The position numbers and the translations under genes were made by a program. From assembly GCF_000214725.1 (NCBI RefSeq), contig NC_015574.1:2481001-2545000 (forward strand): DNA of 64,000 bases, given 5' to 3'. Positions 35,424 to 45,008 of the stretch are shown in pieces. Origin of the DNA: Methanobacterium paludis (GTDB taxonomy: Archaea > Methanobacteriota > Methanobacteria > Methanobacteriales > Methanobacteriaceae). The notes under the pieces are model-generated. The model ran no database searches and was not told where the DNA came from. It worked only from the letters and a program-made list of their open reading frames with translations. Numbering within the stretch: the first letter of the stretch is position 1; each line of letters starts with the position of its first letter.

Positions 35424-36134
35424 ATGCCAAATAAATTGAAACCCAATAAAAAATGGATTAAAACGTTTTTACACGGATTTATACCGTCGAAGTATGCTTT
35501 TCTAACTTTTTTAATATTCTATTTTGCAGGATTCATTTTTGCGTACGTTGCACCTCATTTAGCCCAGTCAAATTTTAATGGGGGTTTTTTACTAGGAGAG
35601 CTAGATGCTAAAATACAGGTTCCCCAAACCATAACCCTCGTCTACCTTGAAAATCAATTTATCCATTATTTGGGGGCAGTTTCTTGGGGTTTGTTCGTGA
35701 ACAACATGCGGACCAGTTTTTTGTGTATATTCAGTGGAATTGCCATTGTTCCAGTTGTGCTCATAAGTCTTTTCAGCTCCCTGGGTGCAGTTACCTACCT
35801 TCTCATATTAAAAGTGGGTATTTTCAAGGCATTTTTGATCATTTTTGGGTCTTTTCACCTTTACTTTGAAGTTTTAGCTGCAATGCTGGTTATAGATGCA
35901 TTTCTAAAGTTTTATGGATCGTTTTTAATTTCAATAAGGGAAGGATCCACCCGAAGATTTAAAAATGAGGTTATATATGGAGTTTTACCAATTTTATTAA
36001 GTATAATAGTTCTTTTGGCTGTTGCAGCAGTTCTTGAGGTATTCTGGAGTACATGGTGGGTTTACATACTCACCCATAGCCACGTTTCCTGGCAGAACTT
36101 TTATTTGGGCCTTTACTCCTGTATTGTGCGATGA
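35424..36134 (+). CDS. SpoIIM/DUF95-family membrane protein
   Basis: 236 residues with about five hydrophobic helices. The conserved part is the FVNNMRTSFLCIFSGI segment and the later FGSFHLYFEVLAAMLVIDAF, both typical of the stage II sporulation protein M family, which in archaea has no link to sporulation. A potential site for metal or substrate could be the polar residues within these helices. The transport or structural role is not known. The ribosome binding site is weak (AGGTTT). Confidence 0.8.
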   Translation: MPNKLKPNKKWIKTFLHGFIPSKYAFLTFLIFYFAGFIFAYVAPHLAQSNFNGGFLLGELDAKIQVPQTITLVYLENQFIHYLGAVSWGLFVNNMRTSFLCIFSGIAIVPVVLISLFSSLGAVTYLLILKVGIFKAFLIIFGSFHLYFEVLAAMLVIDAFLKFYGSFLISIREGSTRRFKNEVIYGVLPILLSIIVLLAVAAVLEVFWSTWWVYILTHSHVSWQNFYLGLYSCIVR

Positions 36135-36353
36135 TGTTAATTTTCAGTTTTGATACAAAATATTATCAAACAGGACATCTTTCAAGCATTATTGATAAAG
36201 TGTTTCAACTGTTTCAAACAACCTCTGTAAGAATTTGTACAAGAATTTCATCTACGTCTGAAAAAAATGAGTTTGACTTTGGAAAAAATAATTAAAAAAG
36301 AAATTTAAAAAATGTGAAAAAATATTTTTTTACCTATTTTTATTTTCACATTA

Positions 36354-37199
36354 TTACAGATGATACACCATTGCAATGATTATAGATGCGATACCAACGA
36401 TCCAGCAGTAGTATGCGAATATAACCAGGCTCCATTCCTTTATTATTTTCAGGAGAAGCTTTATTGCAAGGTAACCAAATATGACCGCGGCAAGAAAACC
36501 TGCTATGAGGGCAGTTAGGGTCATATCAATGGCGGTTATGTCTTTGACTTGTACCAGGGCAGCTCCAAGAATTGCTGGTATGGAAAGCAGGAAGCTGTAC
36601 CTTGCTGCAAGTTCCCTGTTGAGTCCAGAGAAGAGTCCAGCTGATATTGTTGCCCCTGACCGGGATATACCCGGTGCTATTGCAAATCCCTGGAATATTC
36701 CAATTGCCAGAGCGTTTTTAAATGAAACTTCTTTAACTTCCTTGTTTCCACGTTTGTAGTGTTCAGCTGTCCATAGCAGTACACCTGTTATGAGCAGGAA
36801 GAAACCTACGGCAAGTACCGAGGTGAAGAGAGCTTCAAACTCGTTTTTAAATGCTATACCCATAATACCTGCTGGAATCGTACCAACCACAAGGAGCCAT
36901 ACGAGTCTTTTGTAAACGTCTTCTTTTACACCTTCTTTGAATGTTCCTCTGAATAGGTCGAGGATGCTTGATACCAACGCTTTTATCATCGATAGTATAT
37001 CCCTCCAGAAGAACGAAACAACTGCAACCAGTGTTCCTAGGTGGAGAACGGTGTCAAATGCAACACTTGACTTTGTTCCCAGGATGTATGGGAAAAATAC
37101 CAGGTGAGCTGAGCTACTTACGGGTAGGAACTCTGTTAAACCCTGGACCATCCCTAGAATTATTGCTTGAATTATTTGAATTAAATTTATGTCAATCAT
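36354..37199 (-). CDS. uppP: Undecaprenyl-diphosphatase-like protein UppP/BacA
   Basis: Polyprenyl-diphosphate phosphatase that recycles the lipid carrier for cell-wall and glycan export, here presumably for pseudomurein. About 281 residues from the ATG encoding MIDINL; GGGTGATC upstream serves as ribosome binding site and contains a false GTG start. Seen: the two signature motifs QGLTEFLPVSSSAHL (about 20-34) and PGISRSGATISAGLFSG (about 180-196), with seven or eight hydrophobic helices. Confidence 0.94.
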   Translation of the reverse strand: MIDINLIQIIQAIILGMVQGLTEFLPVSSSAHLVFFPYILGTKSSVAFDTVLHLGTLVAVVSFFWRDILSMIKALVSSILDLFRGTFKEGVKEDVYKRLVWLLVVGTIPAGIMGIAFKNEFEALFTSVLAVGFFLLITGVLLWTAEHYKRGNKEVKEVSFKNALAIGIFQGFAIAPGISRSGATISAGLFSGLNRELAARYSFLLSIPAILGAALVQVKDITAIDMTLTALIAGFLAAVIFGYLAIKLLLKIIKEWSLVIFAYYCWIVGIASIIIAMVYHL

Positions 37200-37338
37200 T
37201 TTTTTGATCACCCTACATTTTGAATCCTAGTTACTCAGAATAAATCGTGCTACGTCATGGTTATATAAAAAATTAGTGGGAACTTTATAACTTATAACTT
37301 CTAAGGTTTAAGTTAAAAGTTATAACTTATAATTATGT

Positions 37339-38262
37339 TCAGTCGAGGAAGGTTAACCAACCGTGTTCATCTTCACATTTGGCGTTAACAACTTCAAAGA
37401 ACTTATCCTGAAGTTTTTTTGTTATTTTTCCTCTTTTACCCGCACCTATGGTGATCTTATCTATGGACCTGATTGGTGTGACCTCTGCAGCCGTACCTGT
37501 TAGGAATGCCTCGTCTGCAATGTAAAGCATTTCACGCGGCATCTGTTGTTCGCTAACCTCCAGTCCCATATCCCTGGCCATTTGAATTATTGAATCCCTT
37601 GTGATTCCCCCAAGCAGGGATGATGATATTGGCGGCGTGTAGATGGTACCGTCCTTGATAACAAAGACGTTTTCACCACTTCCTTCTCCAACAAGACCCT
37701 GATAATCGAGCATTATTGCCTCGTCGTAGCCGTTCATCACAGATTCAACCTTTGCAAGCTGGGAGTTCATGTAGTTGGATCCTGCCTTTGCCATGTTTGG
37801 CATGGTGTCGGGTGCCATACGCCTCCAGGTTGAAACACCAACATCAACGCCTTGTTCAAGTGCTTCTTCACCAAGGTACTGCCCCCAACCCCAAACTGCA
37901 ATTACAGTTTCAAGAGGGCAGTTCAATGGGAATACTCCCAGTTCCTTATAGCCCCTGAAGGCTACCGGCCTTATATAACACTCTTTAAGGTCGTTGGCCT
38001 TTATTGTTTCGATTATTGCGTCTGAAAGCTCGTCGACACCGTATGGAATGTCCATTCTGTAGATCTTTCCCGAGTTAATGAGTCTTTGTACGTGCTCTCG
38101 CAACCTAAAAATTGCCGGGCCTTTTTCAGTGTTATAACATCTTATTCCTTCAAACACGCTGGATCCGTAGTGAACAACGTGAGATAAAACATGTATGTTT
38201 GCATCTTTCCAATCAACTAATTTTCCGTTAAACCAAATTTTTCCAGATTCATCAAATGCCAT
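37339..38262 (-). CDS. ilvE: Branched-chain amino acid aminotransferase
   Basis: PLP enzyme, fold type IV, for the last step of valine, leucine and isoleucine synthesis. 307 residues. Seen: HYGSSVFEGIRCY (substrate and phosphate region), the PLP Lys in NMAKAGSNYMNS, GEGSGENVFVI and FLTGTAAEVTPI. AGAGGGATAAC precedes the ATG. ilvB, N, C and D are 10-20 kb further along on the same strand. Confidence 0.96.
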   Translation of the reverse strand: MAFDESGKIWFNGKLVDWKDANIHVLSHVVHYGSSVFEGIRCYNTEKGPAIFRLREHVQRLINSGKIYRMDIPYGVDELSDAIIETIKANDLKECYIRPVAFRGYKELGVFPLNCPLETVIAVWGWGQYLGEEALEQGVDVGVSTWRRMAPDTMPNMAKAGSNYMNSQLAKVESVMNGYDEAIMLDYQGLVGEGSGENVFVIKDGTIYTPPISSSLLGGITRDSIIQMARDMGLEVSEQQMPREMLYIADEAFLTGTAAEVTPIRSIDKITIGAGKRGKITKKLQDKFFEVVNAKCEDEHGWLTFLD

Positions 38263-38542
38263 TGTTATCCCTCTATTCTATTCAAACATAGTTGGACACG
38301 ATCCAATAAATAGTTTGTAAAGTAAGTTTGTAAAGTAAGAAAGAAGTTAAATACTCAACGAATTAAGCGTAACTTTCCAAGAGGTATTCCAGTTTCACTA
38401 AATTTAACTAAAAATATTTAAAATAAAAATTAGAGGAATAATTGAACTGTATGGTATGATTTAAGGACATCTAACTATTTTTATGGTTGGGATTGTTGGC
38501 TCTAAAATATTCTATTAATTTGAAATTTTTTTAGATGATCCT

Positions 38543-38567
38543 CCACATGTGGAAAAAGTTTATATAG
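38543..38567 (+). promoter_or_regulatory. tRNA-Val promoter with upstream palindrome
   Basis: A textbook archaeal promoter: AAAAAG (BRE-like) then TTTATATAG at 38559-38567, ending 26 bp before the first tRNA base. Directly upstream is the perfect palindrome CCACATGTGG (38543-38552), the same half-site as at the argD promoter. The 5' part of this 330-bp gap (38263-38542) shows nothing else. Confidence 0.7.
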
Positions 38568-38591
38568 CCAATCTACCATACATGAAACAAT

Positions 38592-38668
<77 letters not shown>

Positions 38669-38760
38669 GACATATTTTTTAGATTTAAGGTATTAAATAT
38701 TGTTTTAGGGATCACTGATTCTATTAAATTTTACTAATCTTATTTGGATTCCAGAATTGG

Positions 38761-39264
<504 letters not shown>

Positions 39265-40035
39265 TCAGAGTATAACTATCATCACAGCATATATGACCAT
39301 GGAAACAAAGAAAACTGTTGTTCCTTTTACAAGCACGACTGTTGCATCTTTTTCAATGCCTAAAACAAGTCCATAAGCGAGTATTGCCGAAACGAATATC
39401 TTTGAAACTCCAAGCAGTGCGGTGTTTTTATTTCCAAAACCTATCAAATACGTTGCAAATGATGATAAAAGAAGAACTATGACGATCAAGGCCAGGGTGT
39501 TATTTAAAAGCATCTTAATTCTGGGTTTCACTGCTTTTAAAATAGTTTTTCCACTTTTTCCTTTACTTAAACTTTTTTTACCCTTGAGAAATGTGGTGGC
39601 ATTTGATCGGGACGAAGGAGCGTAATCTTCAAAGTCATCGTTTTCAACTGTATCCTCGGCTTCTTCTACTACTTCAACTTCTTCAGCGAATTTTTTGGCT
39701 AATGCAACAATTCCATCCTTGTCTATGAGTTTAATATTCCTTCTTCCAGCGTAATTTGCAGCACTGTCTGTGAAGTAGGATGTGCTGACAACGACGATCT
39801 TGGATGCTTTAAGGGGTTTCCCTATCATTTCCATCTCCTTCAAAACATCGAGCCCTACTTCCCACTTCTCGTCGTAGTTTTTGCAGGCTACTACAACTCC
39901 CATGTCTCCTAGAACTGTGGGTAAAACCCCGTAAATGTCTATGATATGTCTGGATGTTTTGAAGTTTTTGTAAACTTTGAACCCAGATTTTTCCATAACC
40001 TTTGCAACGAACCCGACCAACCGATTTTTTTCCAA
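39265..40035 (-). CDS. Mrr-like nuclease-fold domain fused to C-terminal membrane helices
   Basis: About 256 residues. TTG at 40035 is preferred because AATAGGTGATAAA then forms its ribosome binding site; a GTG nine bases upstream lies inside it. Residues 1-120 resemble the Mrr/PD-(D/E)xK fold: a helix, SRHIIDIYG with the metal Asp, VVVACKNYDEKW with the Lys, then a KIVVVSTSYFTDSA block as in Mrr. The usual Glu or Gln before the Lys is Ala here, so nuclease activity is doubtful. An acidic Glu-rich linker (about 125-145) and a basic stretch lead to three hydrophobic helices (about 175-255). Unknown function. Confidence 0.7.
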   Translation of the reverse strand: MEKNRLVGFVAKVMEKSGFKVYKNFKTSRHIIDIYGVLPTVLGDMGVVVACKNYDEKWEVGLDVLKEMEMIGKPLKASKIVVVSTSYFTDSAANYAGRRNIKLIDKDGIVALAKKFAEEVEVVEEAEDTVENDDFEDYAPSSRSNATTFLKGKKSLSKGKSGKTILKAVKPRIKMLLNNTLALIVIVLLLSSFATYLIGFGNKNTALLGVSKIFVSAILAYGLVLGIEKDATVVLVKGTTVFFVSMVIYAVMIVIL

Positions 40036-40203
40036 TTTTATCACCTATTGAAAGTTCAGGTGAATGAATATTTACATGACCTTTCTTATCACTATTTAAT
40101 AGGTATTATTAATTATTTTCTAATTTAATATACTTAAAACTGTTCATGATGTGTGATTTTCCCGCGTAAACTTTTTGAAGGTTGAGGTATATAACATACA
40201 ACC

Positions 40204-40980
40204 ATGGGAATTCTCATAACCAACGACGATGGAGTTAACTCGTCAGGAATCATAGCAGCAAAAAAAGCAGTGGAAGATCTGGGAAATATCGATGTGGTAG
40301 CTCCAGCAACACAGCAAAGTGGAATAGGACATGCATTAACACTTTTCGAACCCATAAGAATCACGGCAACCAAACTTTCAGATGGAAGCGAGGCCTATTC
40401 TGTATCTGGCACCCCTACAGATGCACTGATCATCGGGATCTATGAGATTACAGATGAAAAGCCGGATCTGGTGATATCAGGGATAAACATAGGTGAAAAT
40501 CTTGGAATGTCCGAGCTCACAACATCAGGAACAATAGGGGCTGCAATGGAGGCGGCAGTAAACGGAGTGCCTGCCCTTTCAGTCTCACTCCAGGTATCAA
40601 GGGGTGACATTAAATTTCACGATGGTCACGTTGATCTTGATTTCAGCCACGCCCAGAAGATCATGCGAAGGGTTGCAAAGAGAATTCTGGAGCGGGGACT
40701 TCCAGAGGGTGTTGACTTTTTAAACCTGAACATACCCTCCTCACCGGATAGTGACAGGATAAAATTAACAAGGCTGGGAACTCGCATGTACAGGATACAC
40801 ATCCAGAAACGGTTGGATCCAAGGGGTAGGCCTTACTACTGGATAGACGGCGACCCGGTTGAGGATGATAAGGAGGGCACAGATGTTCACGCACTTAAAC
40901 AGGAATCTTGTGCAACTATAACGCCAATATCATTGGACTGCACGGCTGATCTGAATGCAATGGATGGCTGGATGGACTAA
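40204..40980 (+). CDS. surE: 5'/3'-nucleotidase SurE
   Basis: Metal-dependent nucleotide phosphatase of the SurE family, 258 residues. Seen: ITNDDGVNSSGI with the metal Asp pair, VVAPATQQSGIGHALT, SGTPTDALIIG, SGINIGENLG with the metal Asn, and TSGTIGAAMEA. GAGGT lies 17 bp before the ATG, farther than usual. Confidence 0.94.
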   Translation: MGILITNDDGVNSSGIIAAKKAVEDLGNIDVVAPATQQSGIGHALTLFEPIRITATKLSDGSEAYSVSGTPTDALIIGIYEITDEKPDLVISGINIGENLGMSELTTSGTIGAAMEAAVNGVPALSVSLQVSRGDIKFHDGHVDLDFSHAQKIMRRVAKRILERGLPEGVDFLNLNIPSSPDSDRIKLTRLGTRMYRIHIQKRLDPRGRPYYWIDGDPVEDDKEGTDVHALKQESCATITPISLDCTADLNAMDGWMD

Positions 40981-41235
40981 AAATCTCTTGGAAATATTTC
41001 TTTACTAAAATTGATTTTAAATAAATTGATTTAAAGAATTCATAAATTTTTTTATTTTATTGAAATTTGGAACAGAATTTTAATTTTTACAAGATCTCTA
41101 CTTAAATTTCTTTTAATTGAATAGTTATGTTAATATGATGTATTAACCCAGTTTAGACACTTTAAGATGATTCAAATTCTTATTTAAAACTTATATCTCA
41201 TGGAAATAATCCTTCTATGAACCGGTAAAAACAAG

Positions 41236-41246
41236 GTTTATATAAT
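41236..41246 (+). promoter_or_regulatory. TATA box of the DUF134 gene, probably leaderless
   Basis: GGTTTATATAA has its centre about 29 bp before the ATG at 41270, and no Shine-Dalgarno sequence is present between them. Transcription would start within a few bases of the ATG. Confidence 0.5.
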
Positions 41247-41269
41247 AGTTTTGAATATATATTCAGAAT

Positions 41270-41863
41270 ATGCCACGGCCTCGAAAATTCAGAAGGGTAT
41301 TAGAAGAACCACAGACGCGTTGTTTTAAACCGGATAGCAAAAAAATTGGTCCATCTAATCCTATTAAAATTACAGTAGATGAGTTTGAGGCCATAAGACT
41401 CAGAGATTATCATGATATCCAACAGAAAAAATCTGCAGAGATAATGGGCATTTCACAGCCCACATTTCACAGAATATTAACCTCTGCCAGAAAAAAGATA
41501 TCAAGAGCCTTGATTGATGGAAATACAATAGAAATCATAGGTGGGAATTATATAACTGACAAAAAAAGGTACAAATGCAATGGTTGCGGATTTGAATGGC
41601 GTAGCCCTGAAAAAGAATATGATAAATGCCCGGACTGTAAATCTGAAGACATAAATATTATTGTAGGGGATGAAGAAGTCCCAAAAGAATCAGAAGATTC
41701 ATTACTCCAGAGAAGATCCTATGGCGGCACAGGTATTCGAGCGGGCCCACCAAAAGTTTGCAAATGTCCAAACTGCGGATATGAATCTCCAAAAATAAAG
41801 GGAGTGCCATGCAAGAATACTAAATGTCCTAAATGTGAAACTCCACTGTGTGGAGCGGATTAA
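41270..41863 (+). CDS. DUF134-family DNA-binding protein with zinc ribbons
   Basis: 197 residues. The N-terminal 95 residues are the DUF134 family: MPRPRKFRR start, DEFEAIRLRDYHDIQQKKSAE, then a sigma-like HTH with MGISQPTFHRILTSARKK. The C-terminal half adds two treble Cys motifs, CNGCGFEW...CPDC (about 103-126) and CKCPNCGYES...CKNTKCPKC (about 162-188), likely zinc ribbons absent from many DUF134 proteins. A transcription regulator is likely, but the target is unknown; atwA starts 118 bp downstream on the same strand. It appears leaderless. Confidence 0.82.
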   Translation: MPRPRKFRRVLEEPQTRCFKPDSKKIGPSNPIKITVDEFEAIRLRDYHDIQQKKSAEIMGISQPTFHRILTSARKKISRALIDGNTIEIIGGNYITDKKRYKCNGCGFEWRSPEKEYDKCPDCKSEDINIIVGDEEVPKESEDSLLQRRSYGGTGIRAGPPKVCKCPNCGYESPKIKGVPCKNTKCPKCETPLCGAD

Positions 41864-41981
41864 ACATCTTCTAGATTTAAAAAAATTAAATACCAATAAT
41901 GGATAACATTATCTCTCTAATAAACTCATAAATTAGGAAATAAACGATAAAAATCCTATATAAACAAAAATGGTGGTTGCA

Positions 41982-43577
41982 TTGTCTTTTATAGAGGTTA
42001 GGAACGTTACTAAGACTTTTAAAGGTGTGGATGTTTTAAAGAATGTTAGTATGACCATAGATGAGGGTACTGTTTTAGGTATTCTTGGAAGAAGTGGTGC
42101 GGGTAAATCAGTTCTTATACAAATGCTCAGAGGAATGAAGGATTACAAGCCAGACCAAGGTCAAATAATCTACAACATAGCCTTTTGTCCTGATTGTATC
42201 CGAGTTGAAACACCATCACAAGCCGGGCAAAAATGCAGCTGCGGATGTGAATTCCAGGCAATGAGTGTTGATTTCTGGAACTGCGACCGAATACTGTTTG
42301 CAGCCATCAAAAGAAGAATCTCAATAATGCTCCAAAGAACCTTCGCCCTCTACGAGGACGATACAGTCATAGACAACGTTCTAAAAGCAATTCACGACCA
42401 TGATGAGGAAGAAAGCATCTCAATAGCCATAGACCTTCTGGAAATGGCTCAAATGACCCACAGAATAACCCACATAGCAAGAGACCTCAGCGGAGGGGAA
42501 AAACAAAGAGTCGTGCTCGCCAGACAAATGGCCAAAGAACCCATGATATTCCTAGCAGACGAACCCACAGGAACACTCGACCCCAAAACAGCAGAACTAA
42601 TACATGAAGCACTGCTCGACGGAGTGAAAAACAAAGGCAAAACAATGATCATATCCTCCCACTGGCCAGAAGTCATGAAAAAACTATCAGACCAAGTAAT
42701 ATGGCTCGAAAAAGGAGAAATAATCGAACAAGGCAACCCCACCAAAATCGTGAAAAAATTCCTACAACAAGTACCCCTACCAGAAAAAGGAGAAGTCTTC
42801 AAAACAGGCGGACCCATAATAAAAATGGAAAACGTGAAAAAACATTACTACTCCATAGAAAGAGGAGTAGTCAAAGCAGTTGACGGAATAAACCTAACAG
42901 TAGATGAAAGCGAAATATTCGGAGTCGTAGGCCTCAGCGGCGCAGGAAAAACAACACTATCACGAATACTCTACGGCCTAACAGAACCCAGCACAGGCAA
43001 CATCCAAGTCAAACTAGGAGAAACCTGGATAGACATGACACAAAAAGGCCCATACGGAAGAGGAAGAGTCAAACCCTACCTAGGAATACTCCACCAAGAA
43101 TACAGCCTCTACCCGCACAGAAACGTGCTCGGAAACCTCACAGAAGCCATAAGCCTCGAACTACCCGCAGAATTCGCAAAAATGAAAGCCATATACGTCC
43201 TCAAAGCCGTAGGATTCGACGAAACATACGCCACAACCATACTAAACAAATACCCAGACGAACTCAGCAGCGGAGAAAGACACAGAGTAGCACTAGCACA
43301 AGTCCTCATCAAAGAACCCAAAATAATAATCCTAGACGAACCCACAGGAACCATGGACCCCATAACAAGAGTACAAGTCACAGACTCAATAATAAAAGCA
43401 CGAGACGAACTAAACCAAACATTCCTAATCATATCACACGACATGGACTTCGTACTCGACGTATGCGACAAAGCTGCCCTAATGCGCGGAGGAAAAATCC
43501 TAAAACAAGGAAACCCAAAAACAATAATCCAAGACCTAACACCCACAGAAAAAAAGAAAATGCTTACAAAGGGATAA
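41982..43577 (+). CDS. atwA: Methyl-coenzyme M reductase component A2 (ABC ATPase)
   Basis: ATP-binding activator of methyl-CoM reductase; needed with reductant to bring nickel of F430 to Ni(I). About 531 residues from TTG at 41982 (MSFIEVRN); GGTGGTT just before it is the ribosome binding site, and the ATG at 41970 lies before that site. Two ABC domains: GRSGAGKS (36-43), LSGGEKQRV, ADEPTG in the first, and GLSGAGKTTL, LSSGERHRV, LDEPTG in the second. A Cys insert (CPDC...CSCGC, about 67-92) is typical of A2. Base composition of the coding strand changes sharply inside the gene (see findings). Confidence 0.96.
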   Translation: MSFIEVRNVTKTFKGVDVLKNVSMTIDEGTVLGILGRSGAGKSVLIQMLRGMKDYKPDQGQIIYNIAFCPDCIRVETPSQAGQKCSCGCEFQAMSVDFWNCDRILFAAIKRRISIMLQRTFALYEDDTVIDNVLKAIHDHDEEESISIAIDLLEMAQMTHRITHIARDLSGGEKQRVVLARQMAKEPMIFLADEPTGTLDPKTAELIHEALLDGVKNKGKTMIISSHWPEVMKKLSDQVIWLEKGEIIEQGNPTKIVKKFLQQVPLPEKGEVFKTGGPIIKMENVKKHYYSIERGVVKAVDGINLTVDESEIFGVVGLSGAGKTTLSRILYGLTEPSTGNIQVKLGETWIDMTQKGPYGRGRVKPYLGILHQEYSLYPHRNVLGNLTEAISLELPAEFAKMKAIYVLKAVGFDETYATTILNKYPDELSSGERHRVALAQVLIKEPKIIILDEPTGTMDPITRVQVTDSIIKARDELNQTFLIISHDMDFVLDVCDKAALMRGGKILKQGNPKTIIQDLTPTEKKKMLTKG

Positions 43578-43589
43578 TAACAGGAAATC

Positions 43590-43676
43590 ATGATGTATAA
43601 ACTATTTTTGGCAGTGTTGGCAGTTATTGTTATTTTATATGCTGTGTTAAAGGATCCAGCAAAGAAGTATGAATAA
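43590..43676 (+). CDS. Candidate 28-residue single-helix membrane peptide
   Basis: A short frame 12 bp after atwA: Met-Met-Tyr-Lys, a hydrophobic helix of about 16 residues (LFLAVLAVIVILYAVL) and a charged tail KDPAKKYE. It shows the basic-hydrophobic-polar design of real small membrane proteins. AGGAAATC before the ATG is only a moderate ribosome binding site. Its composition is normal, unlike the T-poor part of atwA. Conservation across Methanobacterium would decide. Confidence 0.4.
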   Translation: MMYKLFLAVLAVIVILYAVLKDPAKKYE

Positions 43677-44238
43677 ATCATGGAATGGTGATGTTATGCG
43701 TGTAAAAAATCTAAGGACCTTAATTGAACATTGAATTGTCATCTAAAACGCATGTCATAGGTACTTCATAATCTGGGCACGTTCAAGACAGCATAAAAAT
43801 CTTCTTCAGGCCCACGAAGGTTGAGATCAGGGGGGAGTTAAGCCATCCAAAGAACTTGCAAAAACCTTATAAAACCTTTTTTATTCTTTTTTACACTTTT
43901 TAAATTCTAATCTACAGTTACTATTAAAAAAACATTTTTAATCATTAAATTGTGTTGTTTTTATTTTAAAACACTTATGCTCTGATTGGGTAAAGATTTG
44001 GGTGTAAATCTGGAAAAACTACTTTTGTGATAGAAGCCTTTTTTAGTCAAGTAAAACTGTTCCTGTTTTTGATGTAAAATAGAGACGTTTTGGGTCTTAG
44101 GATTTAAGTCTCCTTTAAAAAAGAAATAAGTTGAGGTAAATTTAAATGATGTATTGGACCCTCATTTTTTAGTTTTCAAACCAGTTGGCTTAGGCGATAG
44201 GTTTATTTTATGTGGGCTCAAAAAGTTGATTAGGTTAG
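43677..44238. other. Gene-poor stretch with coding-like scraps
   Basis: 562 bp. It starts with a well-placed ribosome binding site (GGTGATGTT) and a 12-codon frame at 43696-43734 that stops at once. From about 43776 to 43900 one frame reads SGHVQDSIKIFFRPTKVEI and onward without a start codon, suggesting the remains of a gene. The rest to the winged-helix gene is AT-rich. I cannot name a parent family. Confidence 0.3.
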
Positions 44239-44241
44239 TTG

Positions 44242-44529
44242 ATGTCCATGAAAAAAATGTTATGGTGGCTTATTGGAGGTACTAGGGGCGGAGTTAATAG
44301 GGCCAGGATTATAAATGCTCTACATCAGAGGCCCTACAATGCCCATCAGCTTTCTGAAAAACTGGAACTGGATTACAAGACAGTTAGGCATCATACAAAG
44401 GTTTTGGAAGATAACCAGATCCTCACATCCTCTGGAGAAAAATATGGTGCTATGTACTTTCTTTCTTCCAAGATGGAGGAAAATTATGATTTTTTCCAGC
44501 AAATATGGCTTGAAATAGGTGAAGATTAA
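44242..44529 (+). CDS. Winged-helix transcription regulator, ArsR-like
   Basis: About 95 residues with one winged HTH domain: NRARIINALHQRPYNAHQLSEKLELDYKTVRHHTKVLEDNQI forms helices 1-3 with recognition helix DYKTVRHHTKVL, then a beta wing TSSGEKYGAMYFLSS and a C-terminal helix. The N-terminal hydrophobic MLWWLIGG segment is typical of a methanogen subfamily. No Cys metal site. ATG at 44242 or 44248; AGGTTAG precedes. The next gene, 16 bp on, encodes a membrane protein, and the two probably form a regulator/membrane pair. (The quoted helices span residues about 20-62.). Confidence 0.8.
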   Translation: MSMKKMLWWLIGGTRGGVNRARIINALHQRPYNAHQLSEKLELDYKTVRHHTKVLEDNQILTSSGEKYGAMYFLSSKMEENYDFFQQIWLEIGED

Positions 44530-44545
44530 CAATTAGGTGATTAAA

Positions 44546-44899
44546 GTGATTGGAGAACCAGGTTTTGAAGGGAACGGGAGTCCTGAACATATTCCCCCAA
44601 ACATTCCGTTAGATGATCCGGGGTTAGCCTTTGCGGCTGCCATTGTAGGCTTAGCAAATATTATTCTGCTTGTAATATTGCTGTTTACATACGTTTCAAA
44701 TTATAGGAAATTAAAATCCAGCTTCAGTTTGGGACTGGTTTTATTTGCCTTACTTTTGATCATGCAGAACCTCCTTTTCATCTTCTTCCTAGTATCTAGA
44801 GAAGGGTTTCATGGCCCAGGAATGGGGTTTCCCGTTCTGAGTCTGAATATCATTCAATTCGGTGCACTCATAGTACTGTTAAAGATAACTTTGGTTTGA
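44546..44899 (+). CDS. Small membrane protein paired with the winged-helix regulator
   Basis: About 117 residues from GTG at 44546; TTAGGTGATTAAA directly upstream is the ribosome binding site and holds a false GTG start at 44537. After a Pro/Gly/Asn-rich outer N-terminus (GNGSPEHIPPNIP) there are three hydrophobic helices (about 28-50, 60-85, 95-117) with a YRKLKSS inner loop. This layout resembles the sensory membrane domains found next to ArsR-like regulators in methanogens. Function unknown. Confidence 0.65.
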   Translation: MIGEPGFEGNGSPEHIPPNIPLDDPGLAFAAAIVGLANIILLVILLFTYVSNYRKLKSSFSLGLVLFALLLIMQNLLFIFFLVSREGFHGPGMGFPVLSLNIIQFGALIVLLKITLV

Positions 44900-45008
44900 G
44901 GAAGTTGAGGTTGCGTTGCAGATCGATCCCAATCCCATAATTTTATTACAGGATTGGACTAAATAACCAAATCTCATTTCTAGAAGAGATATAAAAACAG
45001 TGATTTTA

